A stretch of DNA of 62,659 nt from Lacticaseibacillus songhuajiangensis (GCF_003946025.1 NZ_RHNR01000008.1:1-62659), one strand, 5' to 3'; positions 43,801 to 51,160 are shown, counted from the first letter of the stretch. Numbers and translations are program-made. Notes: generated by a model not told the origin, from the sequence alone.

Positions 43801-44689
43801 TGACGCTAAGTTTACGACGTACAAGACCGGCTTTGATGCCAAGGTATCCGCGTTGGACGGGCGTCTATCTGAAACTACGCAGACCATTAGTGAGGTGCAG
43901 ACGCTTGTCCAAGACCCCACGACAGGTCTATCTAGTCTTAGTCGGCAGCTTGCTAATCTTATCAAAACACAAGTTACCGGTGATGATCTCACCAGTCTCC
44001 GTGAGCAGACCGAGTCACTCATCGAAGACAAAATCACTGGCGTCAACGGGCAGTACAGCAAGCTAGCGCAGATGGTTGATGGTATCGAGAGCAGTGTCGG
44101 TGATGGCACCGTGGACAGCCGCATCTTGCAGATGAAGAACGAAATCGGGTCCGAAATTCGGGATACAAAGTCGCAGGTCACGGCACTTATCGACCAAAAG
44201 GTCGAAGACGGTATCGGGTCCATCTCACTTGTGGTCAAGGACCGAACGGATGGCAACATCGGCCTGATGATCCAAGGCGGTGACGGTAAGACCGGTTCAA
44301 CAGCCATTCTTAATGTGGCCAAGGCCTTTGCCAACAACCTGCAAGCACTCGGCTCACTCTCCATGGACGATGGCACGGGTACCGGCACCGGGACGGCTAT
44401 TAGCCGCTTTGGTGTGACGGTCACCGGCGGTAGTAAGCCAACCATCCAGATTGGCTCACCATCCAAAAAAAATGGTATTTTGGGCATCTTTGGTGATGCC
44501 TTTATACACGGCGGCGTCAACTTTAAGACTGCGTCCAGCACCGACATTAACGGCGGTGACGGGGTCAATGTTAAGTACCTTGCCAATGGCTTTGATGGGG
44601 CTGGCCTGTACGTCACATTCGGTGGCGGGTCATACTGTCTTGTCAATTACCAAGGCAAAACAAATGTGGCCTACGCAAAGGCTACCTAA
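40838..44689 (+). CDS. Tail hub (Tal-like) protein with inserted SLAP/SH3-like repeats
   Basis: 1283 residues; ATG after GGAGGTGA. Residues 11-36 and 64-89 are two copies of a TGF-D-QL--LGIDKS--TDGY unit. The hub domain starts near residue 185 and appears interrupted: about residues 400-470, 505-575, 628-690 and 703-765 are four wall-binding-like repeats with the WY-LG--QW(I/V) end, and the hub sequence resumes at about 777 (EVMMTAAGAEKY ... YAKDAEDNANSATS). A coiled coil (about 910-1150) and a beta tip follow. It likely binds and opens the cell wall at adsorption. Confidence 0.87.
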   Translation: MAEATVSPLNIKITGFSDEQLATLGIDKSTATDGYVSINIDSLTTAQRALLNEVVPGSIPTVHLKVTGFTDTQLAGLGIDKSKVTDGYADIDTATLTDDQLKGLGLVKQTTSTGSTQVVIDSDPIKANDNEDAPATDVAAIGNYSPTEDKPDYASMDWMDAPTLYETSAADLLTTGLALLSEATTTVSEATSAPYTLQLSYPLNGPDANELQMDRIIMADAGYKLKRQLFRIDTIEPNVPSSGEATVEVKATHVAGDILNNVLKKDVVLSNATATQAFSAVLDALVEPMPRVTYTSDIMTMANVNWTKGTTIEDIMFGRSAGGTDMETLYDGEWSFDNYNMTFNHSAGENTQMLIRPGKNMLTYSSSNTLDDVVTAIYPYATYTPGEDGAPGDKSNIADYSGVGTVQWVGKGSVPIWDTPFKGQKKTGKELQNGSYFKTFSVVSEGSVNGKTWYCLGGNQWIDATYFTFSKSGDYSIDLASNKAIGQGTIGYNLDNAQSKRHISNLRAVGTVNYAGKGKVAVWNNPFKPHKVIKYEANGSSWKVFQHATDENDHIWYNIGRGQWIDSNYLVFSKTNDYETQIASDARIGYLHIVGHQVKTTSVVVTGRYKSGKKKGKVKTTKKVTKTQVGAEVYTKPGSAGKKTGKVLPVKSRWRVFGVADGGDGNTWYDLGRGQWVKDDDVSFNGQKDVEPKAPEKKDDEQEPGVAIVYDNPGIKGKPTGKQIKSGTQWKIFGQATTADGTWYNLGGSQWIDANYMTFDKPTDVEPNTGGGTGAEPEEQTVTLDEVMMTAAGAEKYEHQHLEAVDLSGYGVYDQDTLREVAKAYMSDNQVGHLTYTLTVTFEEFTGEFAGLSEVGMYDQVVVYLPQMAGDSAGEVIAVEWDVNRHKPSSVSIGSRPAQITNLMQKYAKDAEDNANSATSQAEAAAQAAVDASRSAMQEWMDEQLGKVVDGFNTKADAFEDRVATAEKTADKRDKDLRDELSNFDKDIDAKFTTYKTGFDAKVSALDGRLSETTQTISEVQTLVQDPTTGLSSLSRQLANLIKTQVTGDDLTSLREQTESLIEDKITGVNGQYSKLAQMVDGIESSVGDGTVDSRILQMKNEIGSEIRDTKSQVTALIDQKVEDGIGSISLVVKDRTDGNIGLMIQGGDGKTGSTAILNVAKAFANNLQALGSLSMDDGTGTGTGTAISRFGVTVTGGSKPTIQIGSPSKKNGILGIFGDAFIHGGVNFKTASSTDINGGDGVNVKYLANGFDGAGLYVTFGGGSYCLVNYQGKTNVAYAKAT

Positions 44690-44707
44690 TCACAGGAGGA
44701 ATTTAAC

Positions 44708-45073
44708 ATGTCACAAATCGAACAACGGGTATATGCACATATCGCTACAGAGGCAGGTAACAGCATCGCGTCTGCACTGGTGACAATCGGCACGCTTGAA
44801 GCCAAGGAAGATGCCTACACGGCTCGTATCCAGCAGCTGGAGCAGCAAAATGCCGACCTTACAAATGAACGTGACCAGCTCAAAAAGGACAAGGGGGCCA
44901 TATCTGACAAGCTGGGGGCTCTCCAGCCGCAAGTGGCCTTGCTCCAAGCTCAGGTACAAACGCTAAAAAAGGAAGGTGACCTAAATGGCGACAAGCATCG
45001 CGACTCAGCAGTCGCAGTACTTCCAAACCGGAACCACAGTAAGTCTAAGCACGGCAAGCCGCGGACTAAGTAA
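44708..45073 (+). CDS. Coiled-coil tail-region protein
   Basis: 121 residues after CAGGAGG. Residues 35-95 are a strong coiled coil (LEQQNADLTNERDQLKKDK). The last 30 residues are basic and are encoded in the overlap (89 bases) with the next gene in another frame. Probably a baseplate or chaperone component; no firm family. Confidence 0.65.
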   Translation: MSQIEQRVYAHIATEAGNSIASALVTIGTLEAKEDAYTARIQQLEQQNADLTNERDQLKKDKGAISDKLGALQPQVALLQAQVQTLKKEGDLNGDKHRDSAVAVLPNRNHSKSKHGKPRTK

Positions 45074-45677
45074 AGAGTGGGAAGTCCTTGCTGACCCTAC
45101 GACCAGCAAGCCGTATGATCTGACCGGCCTCACAATCGAATTCCGGGTAAGCGGCCCCGGCGGTCCTATCGCCGGGGAGGATAACAAGATTACTGATGCA
45201 CCGGGCGGACGCTTTACGTCCACGTGGCCAGAACAGCTTTACTACAACAGCATGGACCGCTTTGATGCGGTCTTTTTGCTTAAGAATGCAGACGGTGCGG
45301 TTATCGACACAACCAGCACATTTCACATCCACATAGACCCGACACCTGGCATTGTGGAGGTTGTCGGTAAGCCTAGCCTGGACGCTGTACAGTCGTCCCT
45401 GGACTACCTGGCTGACGAAGTGCAGTCTGCTCAAAATCTCGGTTCTGATGCCAAGACCCAAGTGGCTGCCGAAGTAGCCAAGCAAAAGCAGGCTGTGGAT
45501 CAGGCTGCTACCGACGGCAAATCCAAGATTACCGCCTCCGTCCAGTCCGTGGATGATGTGGCAGCAAAGGCAAAAGCAGCGATAGACGCAGCGGCTACGG
45601 GCGCAACGGACAAGTCCATCGCGATCATTACAGACGCCGACTTAGCGGCGTGGGTTACACAGGAAGCGGGTGAGTAA
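44985..45677 (+). CDS. BppU-like baseplate upper protein
   Basis: 230 residues. The first 130 residues show the BppU N-terminal beta fold (EWEVLADPTTSKPYDLTGLTIEFRV ... STFHIHIDPTPGIVEV). The rest is helical with an Ala-rich end. It should connect the baseplate core to the receptor-binding proteins, which follow. Confidence 0.82.
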   Translation: MATSIATQQSQYFQTGTTVSLSTASRGLSKEWEVLADPTTSKPYDLTGLTIEFRVSGPGGPIAGEDNKITDAPGGRFTSTWPEQLYYNSMDRFDAVFLLKNADGAVIDTTSTFHIHIDPTPGIVEVVGKPSLDAVQSSLDYLADEVQSAQNLGSDAKTQVAAEVAKQKQAVDQAATDGKSKITASVQSVDDVAAKAKAAIDAAATGATDKSIAIITDADLAAWVTQEAGE

Positions 45678-45875
45678 ATGAACGTAGTTACTATGATTGC
45701 AAGGATTTTAAAGGACAAGGTTGTCCGCACCGTCGGCGGGCAGAAGCCCGTGGACGGGAATATTAACATGAGTGGGTACGCGACGTGGGACAAGGTGGTG
45801 GATACCAGCAGTGAGCAGACTATCAGTGGGATAAAAAATTTACGTCAGTCCCACAGGTGGTTGGCGATATTTTGA
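45678..45875 (+). CDS. Receptor-binding/baseplate protein, N-terminal part (frame broken at 45833-45841)
   Basis: 65 residues as it stands. It carries a baseplate-anchoring motif (GYATWDKVVDTSSEQTISGIKN) that is normally followed by FTSVPQV. Here the frame reads LRQSHRW and stops at 45875, while the expected FTSVPQVVGDILKI lies in the -1 frame. A single lost T in the run AAATTT(T) or a -1 slip on A AAA AAT (45833-45839) would join it to the next segment. Confidence 0.7.
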   Translation: MNVVTMIARILKDKVVRTVGGQKPVDGNINMSGYATWDKVVDTSSEQTISGIKNLRQSHRWLAIF

Positions 45876-46183
45876 AAATTACGTCTGACCCAACTAAGTT
45901 AGTGCTGTCGTCTGGTGCATATTACGTTAATGCAAATACCCCAAACATGCCGACGACAAACACGGGTGTGCTGTTTGTGGGTCTTGCGGTGATAGCTGAT
46001 GGTGATGCTCGTGACATGATGATTTTTGCACCAGACGACGCTGCAGCCGGGTTTTACCAAGCTGTATATAATGGCAGCGCCTGGTCAGGCTGGCATAGGG
46101 CGCTGATGGATAGTGACCTCGCCACGCTAAATAACAGAATTTCCGCCCTCGAATCCAAAATTTCTGGGGGCGTAACCTCTTAA
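45857..46183 (+). CDS. Receptor-binding/baseplate protein, C-terminal part
   Basis: 108 residues from the first GTG, but the frame is open upstream to the slip site and reads FTSVPQVV before it. The body (GVLFVGLAVIADGDARDMMIFAP ... GFYQAVYNGSAWSGWHRAL) is a beta-structured tail-fibre tip followed by a short coiled coil. Alone it lacks an anchor and a convincing ribosome site. Confidence 0.7.
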   Translation: MVGDILKITSDPTKLVLSSGAYYVNANTPNMPTTNTGVLFVGLAVIADGDARDMMIFAPDDAAAGFYQAVYNGSAWSGWHRALMDSDLATLNNRISALESKISGGVTS

Positions 46184-46245
46184 AAGATACATCGTTTACT
46201 AAGCACTAGCCGTCAGCGTGGCGGCATTAGAAGGAGGACCAATTA

Positions 46246-46671
46246 ATGGCAAAAACAATTTATTATATCGAGCGTGACCGCATCAAGAGCACGCTGACGG
46301 CACCGGAGGACTTCAATCCGTCCTACCCGATGACTGACCGACCAATCCCAGAAGGACTCCAAAAGGATGGTGTGATTCTCGGCTACAGTTGGAACACGGA
46401 GACGCTTGGCTGGTACGATGCCAGTGAGGAAGAGGCCAAGAGCGCTGACGCTCAGCGTGACAGCAAGATTGCCGACCTGACCGAGCAGCTGACTGACGCA
46501 ACTAGCGCCGTGGCCACACTGACTGGCCAGCTTGCACAAGCCAATGCTGCAACAACCACGCTTAAAAAGCAGGTGGCCATGATGACCCTAGCACAGGCTA
46601 AGGCTGATACTACCACGACACTAGTTGCCGCCACTGACACCACAGCAACCGAACCAGAGGAGGCTAAGTAA
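46246..46671 (+). CDS. Tail-region protein with coiled coil
   Basis: 141 residues after AAGGAGG. The first 60 residues are beta-like with aromatic residues (YYIERDRIKSTL ... LGYSWNTETLGWYDA). The rest is an Ala/Thr-rich coiled coil. This arrangement fits small fibre or fibre-chaperone proteins downstream of receptor-binding genes. No firm family. Confidence 0.65.
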   Translation: MAKTIYYIERDRIKSTLTAPEDFNPSYPMTDRPIPEGLQKDGVILGYSWNTETLGWYDASEEEAKSADAQRDSKIADLTEQLTDATSAVATLTGQLAQANAATTTLKKQVAMMTLAQAKADTTTTLVAATDTTATEPEEAK

Positions 46672-46814
46672 TGTTTGACAAAGACTTTGTACTATCCTGC
46701 TACCCTGACATCTACACGGCTGATGACCTGCACGTCTTCGTAGGTCTGTGCTTGACGCAGGCCGAATACGATGCCGCTATCGCCCCAGCACCAACGGAAA
46801 CCGAGGCGGTGTAA
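46671..46814 (+). CDS. XkdX-family protein, 47 residues
   Basis: The start overlaps the previous stop after GAGGAGG. The product begins MFDKDF and has YPDIYTADDLHVFVGLCLT, the XkdX pattern found after tail-fibre genes in PBSX-like and lactobacillus phages. Function unknown. Confidence 0.75.
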   Translation: MFDKDFVLSCYPDIYTADDLHVFVGLCLTQAEYDAAIAPAPTETEAV

Positions 46815-47144
46815 TTGCTTGCAGCAGCCGTGTATCAAACAGCCCCGCCACACGTGTGGGGCGGCATGACGATTGGTGAGTGGGCATCGCTCACCGCAAT
46901 CATCGTCGCCGTGGTGTCACTGGTCGGGGCGTTTTTCCGTTACGTGGTCTTTGCGCCCATCCAGACCAGCATCAAGGAGCTGTCTGCCAGCGTGGACGGA
47001 CTCAAGGCATCTCTGGATGTCATCAAGCAGGGCTACGACCGGCTCGACCGGCGTGTCAATGAGCATGACCGACGGCTTGACCGGCACCACGAGCAAATCA
47101 AGACGCTTTACAATCGGGAGGGTAAAAACAATGGAACTGACTAG
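46815..47144 (+). CDS. Membrane-anchored coiled-coil protein (XhlA-like)
   Basis: 109 residues from the TTG at 46815; the ATG at 46866 is an alternative. One membrane helix (WASLTAIIVAVVSLVGAFF) is followed by a charged coiled coil (LDVIKQGYDRLDRRVNEHDR). The place before the holin suggests an XhlA-like accessory lysis protein. Confidence 0.7.
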   Translation: MLAAAVYQTAPPHVWGGMTIGEWASLTAIIVAVVSLVGAFFRYVVFAPIQTSIKELSASVDGLKASLDVIKQGYDRLDRRVNEHDRRLDRHHEQIKTLYNREGKNNGTD

Positions 47145-47346
47145 TACAGCAGTACTGCTGCGGACTGTGGACGTGCTCGAAGGCCGCGCCACAATCGAAA
47201 ATGTCGAGCCTGGACTCCAGGCCAAGGTGGCCGAAGCAGTCGTAATCTACACGCAAGGGCGGACGTTGCCCACGATTGATGACGGCACTACTGACGGTGG
47301 GGAGGTGATGACAGATGCAGAAGCTACTCCAGAGCCGCAAGCCTAG
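47131..47346 (+). CDS. Small lysis-module protein, 71 residues
   Basis: ATG at 47131 after CGGGAGGG. The product is soluble and acidic (VDVLEGRATIENVEPGLQ). It overlaps the genes on both sides. No family recognised. Confidence 0.6.
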   Translation: MELTSTAVLLRTVDVLEGRATIENVEPGLQAKVAEAVVIYTQGRTLPTIDDGTTDGGEVMTDAEATPEPQA

Positions 47347-47674
47347 CTACTGGTGGACGCTGGCCGGGGTGCTGGCACTGTCCGTGCTGACATATGGCGG
47401 TCAGGATATCCACACCAGCATGGCCACCTGGCCTGCACTGATGCACGCCTTTGGGGCATGGCTCAGCAATCCCTTTGCGATTGTGAGCGTGCTGGCCAGT
47501 GTGTGGGGTGTGAGCTTTAATCCACGTACAGAGGCAGTCACACAAACTGCATGGGGTGTGTCCGTGCGCGGTACGGACAGTGACACCACGGCGCCCAGTA
47601 AACCAGCGGCGGAGCCTACTGTGACCACCACGGATCCGCAGGAGGTGACCGACGATGACGATACTGGGGACTGA
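47315..47674 (+). CDS. Phage holin (phi LC3 type)
   Basis: 119 residues with two membrane helices (about 13-29 and 53-68) and the SFNPRTEAVTQTAWG segment related to the DPTT-GLSDS pattern of LC3-type holins, then an acidic Thr-rich tail. It forms lesions that release the endolysin, whose gene overlaps it by 20 bases. Confidence 0.85.
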   Translation: MQKLLQSRKPSYWWTLAGVLALSVLTYGGQDIHTSMATWPALMHAFGAWLSNPFAIVSVLASVWGVSFNPRTEAVTQTAWGVSVRGTDSDTTAPSKPAAEPTVTTTDPQEVTDDDDTGD

Positions 47675-48740
47675 CTGGGCTAAATATCAGGGCAACACGG
47701 GCGTCTGGGGCACAGCTGTGGACGCCTTTGCTATCTGCCAAGTAGGCGGCTACAACGGCCGCTTTTACCGGCAGTACACCTACGCTAGCCAAATTCGCAG
47801 CGTGCAGTCCCGTGGTCGCTGTGCCCACACGTACATCTGGCTCCAGGTCGGTGGCTCCGTGTCACTCGCCCGCCAGACCGTGGCTTACTGCCTGCCATAT
47901 GTGACGGCGCCCAAGGGTAGCATCATTGCTGTGGACTACGAGGCCGGGGCGTCTAACTCCGTCTCTGCTAACACCAATGCCGTCATTGCTGCCATGCGCG
48001 CTATCAAAATGGCAGGGTACACGCCGGTGTACTACAGCTACAAGCCGTACACACTGGCGCACATCAACTCTGCGGCCATTGTGCGCGAGTTTGGCACGTG
48101 CCTGTGGATTGCGGCCTATCCTTTTGTCCACGCCGTGCCTAAGCCGGACATGCGCTACTTCCCAAGCATGGACGGGATTGCCATCTGGCAGTTTACCGAC
48201 AAGTATGGACGCGAGGCGGGGACAGATGGTGACATTGATCTCACCGGCATCACGGCCAGCAAAAAGGCGGCCAAGACGGCCGCCAAGAAGGAGGATGATT
48301 ACATGCCACAAGCTAAGCCGCGCAACCTCGATTTTGTCGGGGTGGCGTACACGGACGGTGCCGTGCCAATCTACACCGATGCCACGCTCAAGCACAAAAC
48401 GGGCAAGCAGCTCGGCAAGCGGACTGCTTGGCGCGTCATCAGCGTCAAGGGCGGTGCAGTCCAGCTCGGGACTAACTCCTGGGCAAGCGGCGCTGATGTG
48501 CTGGTACGACTCAACCCGCTGCTGGACGGTAAGCCCGGGGCAGTGGTAGAAGTCGCTAAGGACGTGTACAAACAGGCCAAGCCGCTGCCTAAGCAACCGG
48601 CCAGCTCCAATACGCCGCTAACCAAGGGCACAAAGTGGAAGACCTTTGGCGCATATGGTGACCTAAGCAAGCCGGACAATGCGTTTATTGACGTTGGCGG
48701 TGCTTGGGTACAGGCCGACCACGTCAAGGTCATGCTGTAA
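47655..48740 (+). CDS. GH25 endolysin with SLAP/SH3-like wall-binding repeats
   Basis: 361 residues. Residues 1-200 form a GH25 muramidase (LGTDWAKYQGN, catalytic DYEAG near residue 97, GIAIWQFTDKYG). It cleaves MurNAc-GlcNAc bonds. Residues about 220-290 and 300-361 are two binding repeats of the type in the tail hub protein (GKQLGKRTAWRVI, KGTKWKTFGAYG). No signal peptide, so export depends on the holin. It is followed by a terminator. Confidence 0.93.
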   Translation: MTILGTDWAKYQGNTGVWGTAVDAFAICQVGGYNGRFYRQYTYASQIRSVQSRGRCAHTYIWLQVGGSVSLARQTVAYCLPYVTAPKGSIIAVDYEAGASNSVSANTNAVIAAMRAIKMAGYTPVYYSYKPYTLAHINSAAIVREFGTCLWIAAYPFVHAVPKPDMRYFPSMDGIAIWQFTDKYGREAGTDGDIDLTGITASKKAAKTAAKKEDDYMPQAKPRNLDFVGVAYTDGAVPIYTDATLKHKTGKQLGKRTAWRVISVKGGAVQLGTNSWASGADVLVRLNPLLDGKPGAVVEVAKDVYKQAKPLPKQPASSNTPLTKGTKWKTFGAYGDLSKPDNAFIDVGGAWVQADHVKVML

Positions 48741-48742
48741 CA

Positions 48743-48779
48743 GTAGCCTCACTCGCTTCGGTGGGTGGGGCTATTTTTT
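48743..48779 (+). terminator. Late operon terminator
   Basis: AGCCTCAC pairs with GTGGGGCT and is followed by ATTTTTTG. A near-copy lies 200 bases downstream at 48942-48979. Confidence 0.78.
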
Positions 48780-48919
48780 GTGCGGTCCGTTGTGCATGAT
48801 TAAATCAATATGTTGATTCGGATACATGAAGTAAGTATCCAAACCGTGATGACAAAATATAATGGCAATAAGCCTTTCGGATTACAGTGGCACTGATAAA
48901 TATAAAGTGCACATGTAAA

Positions 48920-48937
48920 GGGGTCGAATTCGACCCC
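48920..48937. repeat. Perfect 18-base palindrome
   Basis: GGGGTCGAATTCGACCCC lies between the twin terminators in a gene-free 304-base stretch. It has no T-run after it, so it may be an operator or a structural element. Confidence 0.6.
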
Positions 48938-48941
48938 ATTA

Positions 48942-48979
48942 GTAGCCTCACTCTCTGCGGAGGGTGGGGCTATTTTTTG
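48942..48979 (+). terminator. Second copy of the late terminator
   Basis: Same stem (AGCCTCAC/GTGGGGCT) and T-run as at 48743, with a changed loop. The TATAAT (49006-49011) of the next gene follows closely. Confidence 0.7.
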
Positions 48980-49044
48980 TGTAATTTTCAGATTGCTGCT
49001 TATGATATAATTAATACACTAATTTGAGAGCAGATGATTTGATC

Positions 49045-49755
49045 ATGGAAATGTACATTTTTATTGATGATGCTGGCCAACTTCATCCAAATTACCCCCA
49101 AAGCAATTTCTTTGTCTATGCCGGTTTTTGGTGTTTGTCTGATTCGATTGACGCAATTGGCAAAACGTACAAGGTGGTTCATCGACAAATATTTCACACT
49201 AGTAAGGAAACTAAGGCTAGTTCTATGACCAAATCTCAAAAAAAGCAGATTATCCGTCGCTTATTGAACAAGCTGGACGGAAAGATTCACCCAATATTCG
49301 AGTCCGTGTACGTTCCGAATATTAATCAAGTAGACTTTAACAACAAGCAAGCAGTTCAGCTTCATAAAAACTATTTGATATTGCGGCTGGTTGAAAAAGC
49401 CGTGAGAGAGAAAAGGCATGATGGAGAAACCGTTTCGGTATCAGATGTTAATGTTGTGATGGATAATCAGTCACAAACCACCTTACAAAACTTTGATTCT
49501 ATTGAGAGGTACTTGAATAAGAGAATGCACAACGAATACAAAAATTCGTCGTTTCTCTTGTCACCAGCACCTTATAAGGCCAAATTTCAGGATTCCGAGC
49601 AAAGTGCACACATCCAGATTTGCGACATTTTTGCTAACTCAAAGTATGAGTATCACAATAAGAGCTTTCCAGCGTTAAAAACGTTGTTAAAATCGAAAAA
49701 CGTTCAGCCACCATTAAAGCTTCCAAATAAATGGCGTACGGACGGTTGCATTTAG
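49045..49755 (+). CDS. DUF3800 protein, accessory gene at the prophage edge
   Basis: 236 residues from the ATG at 49045 (TTG at 49024 is also possible). The DUF3800 marks are YIFIDDAG at the start, VVMDNQSQ in the middle and DSEQSAHIQICDIFAN near the end; the fold is RNase H-like with Asp residues fit for metal binding. The gene is markedly AT-rich, has its own -10 box (TATAAT) and lies between a duplicated terminator and attR, so it is cargo. A nuclease or phage-defence role is plausible, not shown. Confidence 0.82.
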   Translation: MEMYIFIDDAGQLHPNYPQSNFFVYAGFWCLSDSIDAIGKTYKVVHRQIFHTSKETKASSMTKSQKKQIIRRLLNKLDGKIHPIFESVYVPNINQVDFNNKQAVQLHKNYLILRLVEKAVREKRHDGETVSVSDVNVVMDNQSQTTLQNFDSIERYLNKRMHNEYKNSSFLLSPAPYKAKFQDSEQSAHIQICDIFANSKYEYHNKSFPALKTLLKSKNVQPPLKLPNKWRTDGCI

Positions 49756-49773
49756 TGCCGTTAATGGTATTAT
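49746..49773 (+). promoter_or_regulatory. Promoter at the end of the DUF3800 gene
   Basis: TTGCAT, 16 bases, TATTAT. The -35 overlaps the last codons of the gene. The same TTGCAT -35 is used by the rightward Cro promoter. Confidence 0.5.
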
Positions 49774-49779
49774 ATAGGC

Positions 49780-49891
49780 ACGGGTTATACCTGATAAGCG
49801 AGTGAAGAGCTATATATATAGTCAGTGCTAGGCACCTCGCGCTCGCTGCTACATATTTTTAGTCCTATCTTCGGATAGGGCTATTTTTATG
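49780..49891 (+). ncRNA. Candidate small RNA next to attR
   Basis: About 110 bases from the promoter above to a terminator with a UUCG tetraloop (AGTCCTATC / GATAGGGCT, then TATTTTTA). Internal pairing includes AGCGAG with CTCGCT and GTGC-TAG-GCAC. No reading frame of use is seen. It could be a regulatory RNA of the lysogen. Confidence 0.45.
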
Positions 49892-49975
49892 GCCACCCTG
49901 TGGATAACCGCCTGAATGCGGGACAGATACGGTACATCGGCCGCGTGAAGCCTGCTATATAAGTAAAGGCTACGA

Positions 49976-49989
49976 TTTAAAATGTACAG
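49976..49989. other. attR core of the prophage
   Basis: TTTAAAATGTACAG, the same 14 bases as at 8849-8862. It is followed by ACGCTAA, the original last codons of potD. This marks the right boundary of the prophage. Confidence 0.88.
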
Positions 49990-50004
49990 ACGCTAAATTT
50001 TACG

Positions 50005-50049
50005 AAAAGAACGGCATTCCCGGGTTTCATCGAGGAATGCCGTTCTTTT
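50005..50049 (+). terminator. Original potD terminator, now separated by the prophage
   Basis: A perfect 16-bp stem from AAAAGAACGGCATTCC with a 13-base loop, ending in TTTTC. It lies just after the stranded potD stop codon. The rest of 49892-50146 shows only the start region of the next gene. Confidence 0.85.
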
Positions 50050-50146
50050 CTATTTCATCCTCGATGAAAACACACATGCATTTTCCCTTAAAAAGCGCCA
50101 TAATAAACACTATTAACTACAACTAAACCGAAGGAGCGTAGCGCAC

Positions 50147-51133
50147 ATGTGCACAAGTTTTACATACGAGGATGCCGATGGTAAGTGGTACCTTTCGCGG
50201 ACAATGGATTTCACTTTTGAATTGGGCGGACGCCCAGTTGTCATTCCGCGGGGCTGGCACTTTAAGGGCGGCGTCGACGGGGTTGAGTTCAATGCTGAAC
50301 TCGGCTTTGTTGGGGCCGGCCGCAACGTGGGCCAGTACTTTACGGTTGACGGCGTGAACGAGGCTGGCTTCGGTGCCGCAACCTTGTACTTCACCGAGTC
50401 CGAGTACAGCGACGCGCCTGTTGCTGGCAAAACCAACCTGGCATCATACGAGTTGGTGTCTTACCTGCTGGGTCATTTTCACACAGTTGGCGAACTGCGC
50501 GATCAGCTCGACAGTCTGAACATCGTGGCGGTACCGAACGCCTTCATGGGTAACATTGTTGTACCGCTGCACTGGATTGTAGCCGACGATAGTGGTGATT
50601 GCGCCGTGCTCGAAATGGAAAATGACGGGCTGCAGCTCTACGACAACCCGGTTGGGGTGATGACCAACAGTCCCGACTTCACTTGGCACGTGAAGAACCT
50701 GAACAACTACGCTCAGCTGCGGCCAACTCAGGCTGCAGGTGCGCAGTACGGCAACCTTGCCGCACAGGGTTTTGGTGCCGGCACCGGCGCCGTAGGTCTG
50801 CCTGGGGATTACACCTCGGTTTCGCGTTTCGTGCGCATGGCCTTCTTGCGTCAAAACGGTGAAAAGGTGAGCGGCCAAGCCGCAGCGGTTAACACTTTGA
50901 GTCACCTGATGAACAGCGTCGACATTCCGCGCGGCGTCAAGGTGATGGAAGATGGCGGTTTGGACTACTCTCAGTACCGCGGCTACTCGGCCTTAAGTGA
51001 TCGGACTTACTTCATGCAGCCATACGACGACCAGACCATTACCAAGGTACAACTCACTGAAGAGTTATTGAATGCGGACGAACCAACCGAATTCCCCTTG
51101 GCACACGTTCAGCAATTTGTTGAGGCCAACTAA
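50147..51133 (+). CDS. Choloylglycine hydrolase family protein (bile salt hydrolase or penicillin V acylase)
   Basis: 328 residues of the Ntn-hydrolase family. Cys2 becomes the N-terminal nucleophile after Met removal; Arg18 and Asp21 in SRTMDF, and the Asn in VMTNSPDFTWH, complete the site. It cleaves an amide bond in conjugated bile salts or in related substrates such as penicillin V or acyl-homoserine lactones; sequence alone does not settle which. It has its own terminator and stands alone. Confidence 0.9.
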   Translation: MCTSFTYEDADGKWYLSRTMDFTFELGGRPVVIPRGWHFKGGVDGVEFNAELGFVGAGRNVGQYFTVDGVNEAGFGAATLYFTESEYSDAPVAGKTNLASYELVSYLLGHFHTVGELRDQLDSLNIVAVPNAFMGNIVVPLHWIVADDSGDCAVLEMENDGLQLYDNPVGVMTNSPDFTWHVKNLNNYAQLRPTQAAGAQYGNLAAQGFGAGTGAVGLPGDYTSVSRFVRMAFLRQNGEKVSGQAAAVNTLSHLMNSVDIPRGVKVMEDGGLDYSQYRGYSALSDRTYFMQPYDDQTITKVQLTEELLNADEPTEFPLAHVQQFVEAN

Positions 51134-51160
51134 CTTGTTAGCTTAACTTACATGATTGAA

